Shown: in pieces, positions 54,323 to 60,779 of the stretch
How the letters are laid out: each line of letters begins with the position of its first letter
Position numbering within the stretch: position 1 is the first letter of the stretch
Assembly: GCA_947495425.1 (NCBI GenBank)
Contig: CANLYR010000024.1
Span: forward strand, 1-60,779
DNA length: 60,779 nt
DNA from: an uncultured Aquimarina sp.
GTDB lineage: Bacteria; Bacteroidota; Bacteroidia; Flavobacteriales; Flavobacteriaceae
Reading direction: 5' to 3'
Program-made: the position numbers and the translations under genes
The notes under the pieces: generated by a model
Databases searched by the model: none
What the model was told of the DNA's origin: nothing
What the model saw: the letters and a program-made list of their open reading frames with translations, nothing else

Positions 54323-54583
54323 TCATATTTCAAATCAACAACCTCGGAGCAAGCTCACAAGGTGTGTTTCCGAAATATTTTTTGTTATCAAGACATGCCC
54401 TAGCGTAATTAAACCCTCTATGAGGGATTAAAAAGGATTAAATGCTGTAACCCTTCGTAAAATAGTATTTCACAAAAGATTGCATAGTGTAATACTGATA
54501 TTTCTGCATCGATTTTATATAGAAGAATATTCGTATACTTGTTTTTTAAGAATATATATTTAACATGATATGCTACAAGTCCT
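54323..54583. other. Intergenic region with a degenerate repeat
   Basis: No gene. CCTCGGAGCAAGCTC (54339-54353) is half of a common flavobacterial palindromic repeat whose other arm has decayed. A small hairpin CCCTC-TAT-GAGGG is at 54414-54426. The remainder is AT-rich promoter-like sequence. Confidence 0.45.
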
Positions 54584-55504
54584 ATGATCTACAAAATCTT
54601 TATTGCTAGTATTGCTATACTAATATCGCAATCTATAAACGCCCAAGATTATATAGATCTGGTCAAAGTTAATTACGGCAATATCTTTAATGCCGGTTTT
54701 GAGAACAGTAATGCTCAAACTAATATTATAATTTTAGACGTAGCAGTAACATTACCTATTACACTTAATGAGCGGACAGCTTTTATAACAGGAGTGGATT
54801 ATGTTCAGCATGGATTAGACTTAGTTCCTAATGGAGCGAAGGTCAGTCTCAATACAGTTACTCTAAAGGCAGGACTAAACATTAAACATAGCAACAAATG
54901 GTCGGGGACTTATTTGTTTTTGCCAAAAATTGCTAGTCAGGATTTGCATACTGATGGTGATCATTTCTTTTTTGGTGGAGTTGCTTTACTAAAATACCAA
55001 AAGAATGAACGTATGCAGTACCGATTTGGTGCATATGTCTCGAGCGAAGGGTTTGGTACGCTCATGACTCCTATTCTTGGACTGTATTATATTAGTGAAG
55101 ATACAAAATGGGAAGTTTCTGCAAGTTTGCCAATCAATGCAGATATAAATCACCGTTTTAACAAAGCTCTGGCTGTTGGTTTTGGATTTATGGCTTTTGT
55201 GAGAACATTTAGTCTAGAACGAGAAGAAAATACAACAGAATTATATACACAAATGTCTAATATCGAGTTTGGACCTTATCTACAACATAGTTTCATGGAT
55301 CATCATATACTGGTACGCTTACAGACGGGATATTCTTCAGCTTCGTATGAAGTTTTTGCTGAAGGGGATACGCTACCAATTCGTGTTTCTGCGTTTGAGT
55401 TTGGTGATGATCGTGTTTTACGAAACCCTGAAATGATGGGCAACCTATTTGTAAGATTGGGAGCTACTTACCGCTTTCATTTAGATAAAAAGAAAGAAAA
55501 GTAA
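54584..55504 (+). CDS. Outer-membrane beta-barrel protein (DUF6268-like)
   Basis: 306 aa. Signal peptide ending INAQ (about residue 21), then a barrel-type pattern of amphipathic strands (YRFGAYVSSEGFGTLMTPIL, WEVSASLPINADINHRFNKA) ending with LFVRLGATYRFHL and a basic tail. It resembles DUF6268 outer-membrane proteins. Function unknown. Confidence 0.68.
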   Translation: MIYKIFIASIAILISQSINAQDYIDLVKVNYGNIFNAGFENSNAQTNIIILDVAVTLPITLNERTAFITGVDYVQHGLDLVPNGAKVSLNTVTLKAGLNIKHSNKWSGTYLFLPKIASQDLHTDGDHFFFGGVALLKYQKNERMQYRFGAYVSSEGFGTLMTPILGLYYISEDTKWEVSASLPINADINHRFNKALAVGFGFMAFVRTFSLEREENTTELYTQMSNIEFGPYLQHSFMDHHILVRLQTGYSSASYEVFAEGDTLPIRVSAFEFGDDRVLRNPEMMGNLFVRLGATYRFHLDKKKEK

Positions 55505-55556
55505 GAATATCTCTCAAGAGAATCTAAGTTTTATTAGTGATTTACTAAACGTGTAT

Positions 55557-56513
55557 CTACTTTTTTGAATCTAGGGTTATTTTAATCTTGGCAACCAACG
55601 TTTGAAAATCCTGAGTAGCTAATGCCGTAAAGGGATTAGCTCCTTCTATCCAATTATAAGCAATCTGGAACGTGTTGTTTTTATCTATTCTGTATTGTAT
55701 ACCACTCGATAAGGTTCTGTATGGATTCGTCTCTAAATCGGTACTTCCTGAAACTTCGGTCCTTGCAGCGTATGTGAAATCAATAAACAAAAACTGATTT
55801 TGTTTAATCCAGCTTTCGAGTATTTTACGCAACGGGTAGGCACTCAATTGCAGGCCTAATTTTGCAAATAATACATTTTCATTTCCGCCTAAATATCCCA
55901 AACCTACATTGTGATTATGTGTAAATTGAAGTACTTTACCAAAGTTAGTATTTTCATCAGGAAAAAGTTGATTGATATTTAGAAACGAAAAAGTACTTCT
56001 TTTTGCCCTCGAAAATGTTACTCCCACATGAGCCTGAAAACTGTTTTCTTTTACGATTTTGTTGTATGAATTCTTGAGACTTCCACTTATGATGAATCTC
56101 GAGGCCTCAACTACAGGTATACTATTACCATATGGGTTTTGTAAATTTCTATTTGGGATAACAAATCCTTTGGTAAAAGTAAGACCGTATTGTCGTATAT
56201 CCTGTTCTTTTTCGATTAAGGTATTCTTTTGAACTTCACCGGTAATGCCAATGACAAGATTTGATTTTTCAAAATTAAGTCCAAACGCTACAAACGAGTT
56301 GAGCAACCACGAATCTGAAATCGTGTCATTACCAGGAAAAGTAGCACTTATTTGTCCCGGTCTATTTCTGGTAAATGCATTATCAGAAGATTCTGCAATC
56401 TTAAATGTAAAATAAGGAGGAACATTTTCTAGTACCCCAGAATCTTGTTGCGCGTGTATTTGGATATGCATACACAAAACGACTAATATAATGACAATAC
56501 TAAGCGGCTTCAT
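55557..56513 (-). CDS. Outer-membrane beta-barrel protein of unknown function
   Basis: 318 aa. Signal peptide ending IHAQQ (about residue 21), then alternating strands such as FKIAESSDNAFTRNRPGQIS, LVIGITGEVQKNTL and FLFIDFTYAARTEVSGSTD. The C-terminus is TLVAKIKITLDSKK rather than a canonical Phe end. It overlaps the upstream gene by 14 bp in another frame, so the two are translationally linked. Confidence 0.65.
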   Translation of the reverse strand: MKPLSIVIILVVLCMHIQIHAQQDSGVLENVPPYFTFKIAESSDNAFTRNRPGQISATFPGNDTISDSWLLNSFVAFGLNFEKSNLVIGITGEVQKNTLIEKEQDIRQYGLTFTKGFVIPNRNLQNPYGNSIPVVEASRFIISGSLKNSYNKIVKENSFQAHVGVTFSRAKRSTFSFLNINQLFPDENTNFGKVLQFTHNHNVGLGYLGGNENVLFAKLGLQLSAYPLRKILESWIKQNQFLFIDFTYAARTEVSGSTDLETNPYRTLSSGIQYRIDKNNTFQIAYNWIEGANPFTALATQDFQTLVAKIKITLDSKK

Positions 56514-56928
56514 ATGCTTTTTGAATTAGGTTGATAACATCTTTTATCGTTTTTGACTGTTTAACTGATGCCAGGGATACACCGGGTGAAGTTGCTGCAG
56601 GCTTGTAATCCTTAAGAATATTAGCAAGCACCAAATTACAAATAGCTTTTAAACCACTTGATCCATCTCTAAAGTTTTTGCTCATTCCTAGATTTTGCAA
56701 TAAAGTAGATTCTTTCTGAAAAGGTGCGGTTTGATTTGTATAATCTTTTAGAAAATAGTGGAGTTGATTGAATATAACCATATCGATTTTGAAATCTGCT
56801 TCAATCTCCTGTACAATTTTAGATAATGTAATTAAGGTTCTATTGTTATTAGTTTGCCCAATGATTTGTTTCAAAGTACTCACCAAAAATTGTGCCTCCT
56901 CATCGGTAACTTCAAATTCAATTTTCAT
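56500..56928 (-). CDS. Small helical protein of unknown function
   Basis: 142 aa, soluble, helical; begins KIEFEVTDEEAQFLVSTLKQ and contains YFLKDYTNQTAPFQKESTLL. No family recognised. It is the first gene of a two-gene operon with the outer-membrane protein downstream (14-bp overlap), under a promoter with a perfect 16-bp palindrome. It could be cytoplasmic and functionally tied to the barrel, but there is no direct evidence. Confidence 0.6.
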   Translation of the reverse strand: MKIEFEVTDEEAQFLVSTLKQIIGQTNNNRTLITLSKIVQEIEADFKIDMVIFNQLHYFLKDYTNQTAPFQKESTLLQNLGMSKNFRDGSSGLKAICNLVLANILKDYKPAATSPGVSLASVKQSKTIKDVINLIQKAYEAA

Positions 56929-57249
56929 TAGATGTGCGTTTTGTTTTCATAACATCAAAGTTAGGCAATTGTTATGTCCATAACATACCCAATGGGGAGT
57001 ATCTTTTGTAGTTTTTTATTGAAGTATTTCTGTTTTGATTTTTGGACCAGGAGTCTAATCTAATGATAACAAATAAAGCACGCTATATAACAGGTAATTA
57101 GCTAATTTATAACCGTTAAAAACCCCACGCCTTACCCGTTAAATTCTTGATATTGAATAGAAAACCGTATTTTGCTTTTAGGATGTTAAAAACTTGTTTT
57201 TACTATTTCAGTAAATTGTGATTTCTTTGCCAAGGGAAAAATTATAACA
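56929..57249. other. Divergent intergenic region
   Basis: No gene in 321 bases. It contains the promoter and palindrome of the minus-strand operon (56956-56985) and AT-rich sequence before the TTG-started gene on the plus strand. Confidence 0.5.
56956..56985 (-). promoter_or_regulatory. Promoter with a 16-bp palindrome before the two-gene operon
   Basis: TAACTTTG on the minus strand (56963-56956) is a good -7 box, 28 bp from the ATG at 56928. TGTTATG-TC-CATAACA (56970-56985) is a perfect palindrome covering the -33 position, and another CATAACA word lies at 56948-56954. This suggests a repressor or activator site. Confidence 0.55.
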
Positions 57250-57819
57250 TTGGAACATCAAGATAAAGAAAAAATTAAGGTATATACACGCTATAACTTT
57301 TTTAACAAAACATATTGTGTATTCAAAGGAGTACCGCTTCGCGAAATTAGAAAAAGAAAACCTAATTATAGAAGCGAATCGGGAAGCACATATTATTATA
57401 CAAAATATGGAATCTATCGGCTATCGAATCACTGGGGGCGAGCAGCAAAATGTCAATGGCGTTTAGTTTCTGATTTTCCGGCAGAAATTGATGATTTACG
57501 ATTGGGATACGCAGCGTGGTCAGATTTTAGAGAAAATTTAGATTCAGATGTTGATGCCTATTATATTGCTGTTGATTTTGATGCCAAAAAAGTGAGCTAT
57601 ATGCATAAGGACAACCCTAATTATGACCAGGTTGCTGTGCTGCGTTCAGCCGATGCTACGCGAAAACTTATCAAACAAATTAAAAATCTTCTAGAAACTC
57701 ATAAGTGGGCAAAATACTATGATTATGATGATTTAGATGAATTTAGAGAAGAGGTAGTTATACGATTGATTAATAGCAACATTTCTTTGAATGAATTGCG
57801 AAGGGAATTGGCAAAGTGA
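57250..57819 (+). CDS. Conserved hypothetical protein, TTG start
   Basis: 189 aa, soluble, rich in aromatic and charged residues. N-terminal NFFNKTYCVFKGVPLREIRK, central STYYYTKYGIYRLSNHWGRA and the acidic DAYYIAVDFDAKKVSYMHKD. I recognise no family. The only plausible start is TTG at 57250, as the next Met comes far into the protein. The base composition is like its neighbours. Confidence 0.6.
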   Translation: MEHQDKEKIKVYTRYNFFNKTYCVFKGVPLREIRKRKPNYRSESGSTYYYTKYGIYRLSNHWGRAAKCQWRLVSDFPAEIDDLRLGYAAWSDFRENLDSDVDAYYIAVDFDAKKVSYMHKDNPNYDQVAVLRSADATRKLIKQIKNLLETHKWAKYYDYDDLDEFREEVVIRLINSNISLNELRRELAK

Positions 57820-57900
57820 AAACAATTGCATACACTCCTAGATTTGTAACTTAATCTTATACTGTATGTTAATGTATATAAATTACTATTTATCAATACT

Positions 57901-58020
57901 TTATTCATTCTTATTTTTTCGTTTCCGAAGTATGTGAATGAGTAGAAAGATAGGTCCCACCAAAAAAACAATAAGAAAAAGAAGTAAGATAATCTGCCAT
58001 GGGCCAATCGTAGTAAGCAT
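57901..58020 (-). CDS. Tiny single-span membrane protein candidate
   Basis: 39 aa from ATG to TAA: MLTTIGPWQIILLLFLIVFL, then VGPIFLLIHILRKRKNKNE. It has an N-terminal IGPWQII word, one hydrophobic span and a basic tail, a plan common to small bacterial membrane proteins. A longer frame in another register (to 57723) is low complexity and rejected. It is convergent with the TTG-started gene and divergent from the TetR gene. Confidence 0.5.
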   Translation of the reverse strand: MLTTIGPWQIILLLFLIVFLVGPIFLLIHILRKRKNKNE

Positions 58021-58078
58021 AGGATAGTATTTCTTCAAATATAAAAGAATAATCCCAATTGTAACTTAACTGTATGTA

Positions 58079-58109
58079 TTGATTCAATTCAAATATTTTC
58101 TTATATTTG
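58079..58109 (+). promoter_or_regulatory. Promoter of the TetR-AlkB cassette
   Basis: TTG (58079-58081), 20 bases, then TATATTTG (58102-58109), a close match to the Bacteroidetes consensus, 31 bp before the tetR ATG. Confidence 0.7.
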
Positions 58110-58132
58110 ACTAATAAACGAAAATAGTCAAA
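58106..58132. promoter_or_regulatory. Inverted-repeat operator overlapping the TetR promoter
   Basis: TTTGACTA (58106-58113), 11 bases, TAGTCAAA (58125-58132): perfect 8-bp arms. It overlaps the last four bases of the -7 box and lies 8 bp before the tetR ATG, which fits autorepression. Confidence 0.7.
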
Positions 58133-58140
58133 AAATACAA

Positions 58141-58719
58141 ATGAGCCCTACAAAACAAAAATTGCTGACAACCGCAAGTAAAACTTTTGGCAAATATGGT
58201 TTCTACAAAACGTCTATGGATGAAATTGCAAAATCTGCCAGAAAAGCCAAAGGTTCTTTGTACTATCATTTTAGCAGTAAAGAATTACTTTTTCGCGAAG
58301 TAGTACAGTCTGAGCTTATGTTCTTAAAACAAGAATTAGTATCCATTTTTGAAGATCAACATGTGGATAGCCGAGATGTAATAAGCGCATATATGACCAA
58401 GCGCATGATGATTATGAATATTTCAATTAATTATCAGGAAACCTTACGTCCTGAGTTTTATGAGTTCTACGAATTCTTAAATGATGTGATTTTGGAGATG
58501 GATCAATGGGAAAAACAACAAATCACAAAAATACTGAATAGAGGAGTGGCTAATAATGAGCTTGAGCTTCCTGGTGATGTATCAGTATACGCAGAGATGT
58601 TACTTATATTTTTGAAAGGACTAGAGACACCATTATTCTTGAAAGGCCAATACGATCGATTGATATCAAATTTTGATAACCTTATCGGAATAGTAATTAA
58701 AGGTATTTCTAAAGTGTAG
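58141..58719 (+). CDS. TetR/AcrR-family regulator of the AlkB gene
   Basis: 192 aa. N-terminal HTH in residues 5-50: KLLTTASKTFGKYGFYKTSM, then IAKSARKAKGSLYYHFSSKE. The C-terminal domain is helical with no family I can name. The AlkB-like gene starts 25 bp downstream on the same strand, so the pair forms a cassette; the likely ligand is a hydrophobic substrate or product of that enzyme. Confidence 0.93.
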   Translation: MSPTKQKLLTTASKTFGKYGFYKTSMDEIAKSARKAKGSLYYHFSSKELLFREVVQSELMFLKQELVSIFEDQHVDSRDVISAYMTKRMMIMNISINYQETLRPEFYEFYEFLNDVILEMDQWEKQQITKILNRGVANNELELPGDVSVYAEMLLIFLKGLETPLFLKGQYDRLISNFDNLIGIVIKGISKV

Positions 58720-58744
58720 TAATTAACTTATAAAAATAAAAAAA

Positions 58745-59791
58745 ATGAAGAGGTTAAAATATTTATTGGTGTACACGCTACCCCTTACAGTCTATTTTTC
58801 ATTTAATACTACCGGGGTCATGACTTTTATCCCCTTTATTGTATTTTTTGGTTTTGTGCCTTTACTTGAACTATTCTTAAAACCGGATGCCACTAATTTT
58901 GATAAAGAAACTACTATTGCAGAAAAGAATAATCCGCTTTACGATTGGGTAATGTATCTATCACTGCCTGTTCAGGTAGGAATGCTTATTTATTTTCTGT
59001 TTGTAATACAAGGGACTCCGTTTGGAACTGTAGAATTTTTTGGAAGAGTATCTGCCATGGGATTGATGTGTGGAGTAATGGGCATTAATGTAGGTCATGA
59101 GTTGGGACATAGACATGATAGAGCAGAACAATTTATCGGAGAACTGTTGTTACTAACATCATTAGATACTCACTTTTTACCCTATCATAATGGAGGACAT
59201 CATCGTGATGTTGCGACACCTAATGATGCTGCTACGGCAAAAAAGAATCAAATCATATTCTTTTTTTGGATCACCTCACATTTTGGTAGCTATTTTAAGG
59301 CCTGGACCTTAGAGAAAGAACGGTTATTGCAAGAAGGAAAATCACCATTAACTTTTCAAAACCGAATGATCGTATATTCTCTAGCTAATGTAGCCTTGTT
59401 AGCACTAATTTTTTACTTTTTTGGTACTCATGTGTTAATAGCTTTTATAACTGCAGCTATATTGGGGATTATATTACTAGAAACGGTGAATTATATTGAG
59501 CACTATGGTCTTACCAGAAAAAAAACAGAAGCAGGAACATATGAGCGTGTAAAACATCATCACTCCTGGAATTCAGATCATCCAATAGGCCGTTTATTAC
59601 TGTTCAACCTTTCCAGACATTCTGACCACCATTACAATGGAAGTAAAAAATATGCGGTGCTAAAATCTGTGCCTCAAAGCCCACAGATGCCAACTGGTTA
59701 TCCAGGTATGATGGTATTAGCCTTGTTTCAACCGTTATGGTTTATATTAATGAATAAGAAGCTAAAAATGATTCAAAAACAGGAGGCATAA
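58745..59791 (+). CDS. alkB: AlkB-type integral-membrane alkane 1-monooxygenase
   Basis: 348-aa diiron membrane hydroxylase. The His boxes are HELGHRH (118-124), H148 with HH at 152-153 in YHNGGHHRDVATPND, the HYG motif in NYIEHYGLTR, and HHHSW plus RHSDHHYN near the C-terminus. This is the AlkB/XylM arrangement, and HYG is characteristic of AlkB. Six membrane spans are plausible. It is shorter than the ~400-aa proteobacterial AlkB but normal for flavobacterial forms. Rubredoxin and reductase are not adjacent. n-Alkanes or fatty-acid-like substrates are inferred from the family. Confidence 0.9.
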   Translation: MKRLKYLLVYTLPLTVYFSFNTTGVMTFIPFIVFFGFVPLLELFLKPDATNFDKETTIAEKNNPLYDWVMYLSLPVQVGMLIYFLFVIQGTPFGTVEFFGRVSAMGLMCGVMGINVGHELGHRHDRAEQFIGELLLLTSLDTHFLPYHNGGHHRDVATPNDAATAKKNQIIFFFWITSHFGSYFKAWTLEKERLLQEGKSPLTFQNRMIVYSLANVALLALIFYFFGTHVLIAFITAAILGIILLETVNYIEHYGLTRKKTEAGTYERVKHHHSWNSDHPIGRLLLFNLSRHSDHHYNGSKKYAVLKSVPQSPQMPTGYPGMMVLALFQPLWFILMNKKLKMIQKQEA

Positions 59792-60079
59792 TTGCATTAT
59801 AATGTACTTTTAGACATTATGAATAACTTGTCAGCTACATATTATCTATCGTTTGTCGAAGTTATTACTAGTTGATTAAGATCAAAAATCCCATTCCTAA
59901 AAAGATTAATTTTGAAATAAATATTTAGTCGCAGACCACTTAAATGTAATTTTTTGAAAATTAAGAAGTTATAGTAATATTTAAAAGTATACTGGTATAA
60001 AGATTTATAATTAGCCGTTTAATGATTTTACTTTTCTAAAAATTAAATTAGATTTGTAAATCAACAAATATTCTTACAC
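59792..60079. other. Intergenic region after alkB
   Basis: About 290 bases, very AT-rich, no gene. It probably carries the promoter of the last small gene; a weak TAGATTTG at 60048-60055 is a TAnnTTTG match, 25 bp before its ATG. Confidence 0.45.
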
Positions 60080-60439
60080 ATGAAAAATATTCTTTTAGTA
60101 CTTACAGTTATTTTGGTTTCGAGTTTTACAAGTACGATCGATAATAAGGTAGTTGAGCTCGAAGTTACTTACAATGGTCAATCTGATAAAGCATATTATT
60201 TTACAAATAAAGAGACCGAGAAAGTAATGGAATTTACTTTTGTTAGTAAAAAGGCTGTTTCTAAATATGACCTTAATGAAAAAAAATATGTAGGTAAAAC
60301 ATTTTTGATTACCTATGAGATTGATCCGATCGAAGTGATCAATAAAGATTCTAAGAAGGAAGTAGAGGTTAAGCAATACAAGCAAAGGCTTATCTTATTA
60401 GATATTAAAGAAACTGAAAATGCACCAGTAAAAAATTAG
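60080..60439 (+). CDS. Small secreted protein of unknown function
   Basis: 119 aa. Signal peptide (MKNILLVLTVILVSSFTS), then a beta-rich mature domain with VVELEVTYNGQSDKAYYFTN and GKTFLITYEIDPIEVIN. No family recognised. The -7-like TAGATTTG upstream and the terminator 25 bp downstream support a real single-gene unit. Confidence 0.65.
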   Translation: MKNILLVLTVILVSSFTSTIDNKVVELEVTYNGQSDKAYYFTNKETEKVMEFTFVSKKAVSKYDLNEKKYVGKTFLITYEIDPIEVINKDSKKEVEVKQYKQRLILLDIKETENAPVKN

Positions 60440-60463
60440 TACGGTATTGCAATGAAATCAAAG

Positions 60464-60494
60464 AGGTAGTATGCATTGTATACTACCTTTTTTT
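60464..60494 (+). terminator. Rho-independent terminator
   Basis: AGGTAGTAT (60464-60472), 7-base loop, ATACTACCT (60480-60488), followed by a T-run to 60494. Confidence 0.8.
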
Positions 60495-60758
60495 ATGCTC
60501 CTTAGACTCGTCTCTAACAAAAAAATAGTATTCTTGAGCTGAGGCTAAACCTCTTTTTTTATGGGGCTTATACCTAGTGCTATTTTTCTTTCAACATTTT
60601 TTCTGTAAGCTTTGTGTAAGTTTTTTTATTTAATTTTTTTAGATACTCAGTACGTTAAAAATTTGTAACAGTTGTCTCTTTTCTGATAGTTCTCATTATC
60701 TTTTTATTGAATATCCGTTTTTAATCATAATCCTGTAATTCCAGCAATTACAAGTCTA

Positions 60759-60777
60759 TCGAAGAGCTTCTCTTCGA
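60759..60777. repeat. TCGAAGAG hairpin, partial family B repeat
   Basis: TCGAAGAG-CTT-CTCTTCGA is a perfect 8-bp palindrome using the same TCGAAG word as the repeats at 41096, 41577 and 45001. The window ends here, so the element may continue. Confidence 0.45.
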
Positions 60778-60779
60778 AA

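Larger units (their letters stand above)
60440..60779. other. Terminal intergenic region
   Basis: No gene within 340 bases. It contains a terminator (60464-60494) and, at the very end, a hairpin related to the family B repeat (60759-60777). A T-rich stretch with small palindromes fills the rest. Confidence 0.5.

Noticed and set aside
57723..58007. Minus-strand frame overlapping the TTG-started gene
   Set aside because: Overlaps a better plus-strand gene and has Phe/Ser/Asn-rich shadow composition; a shorter frame (57901-58020) fits a membrane peptide better.

Overview
The window is about 60.8 kb of AT-rich chromosome from a member of the Bacteroidota, most likely a marine Flavobacteriaceae (Aquimarina-like; the genus is an inference). 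Supporting signs are TAnnTTTG-type -7 promoter boxes, start codons without Shine-Dalgarno sequences, a chitinase with a C-terminal T9SS sorting domain, menaquinone genes, a fused E1 alpha/beta 2-oxoacid dehydrogenase and many flavobacterial families of unknown function. I found no rRNA, tRNA, CRISPR array, transposase or prophage.

Region by region. 1-7.5 kb: M61 peptidase lipoprotein, then parE and parC (topoisomerase IV), both with start-site subtleties. 7.7-12.1 kb: PhnA-like protein, a lipoprotein/TerC pair, an XRE regulator whose start codon lies inside one of several TTTACAATTGTAAA-like operators, a divergent M14 carboxypeptidase and an Lrp regulator. 12.3-16.1 kb: divergent PEP carboxylase, DinB and YcxB-like proteins. 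16.2-19.1 kb (minus): TetR plus three alpha/beta-hydrolases in one tight operon. 19.2-25.8 kb: menaquinone genes (MenI-like thioesterase, menF, menD, then menB after unrelated genes). 25.9-38.5 kb: two paralogous membrane coiled-coil proteins, E1 dehydrogenase, an M1-like pseudopeptidase fused to a beta-barrel, uvrA with a LOG-family gene, and a penicillin-binding-like serine hydrolase.

38.8-45.1 kb is the most accessory part. It holds an AsmA-like protein, a GIY-YIG nuclease gene bracketed by ~170-bp direct repeats made of REP-like TCGAAGGGTGAGG palindromes, an unknown gene, a GC-rich highly structured non-coding stretch, and an orphan 614-aa protein with a C-terminal PD-(D/E)XK nuclease fold. 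45.1-51 kb: NAD(P)-binding protein, membrane glycosyltransferase, a tiny basic protein, GH18 chitinase with two CBM5/12 modules, DUF4494 protein. 51-60.8 kb: a 48-bp tandem repeat, class III nucleotide cyclase, LamG protein, AhpD-like protein, outer-membrane proteins, and a TetR-AlkB (alkane monooxygenase-like) cassette.

The strongest candidates for something undescribed are the GIY-YIG gene with its flanking repeats (a possible repeat-mobilising unit, with the repeat itself supplying the protein's C-terminus), the neighbouring structured GC-rich stretch and the orphan nuclease. All functions are assigned by reading motifs by eye; no database search was run.
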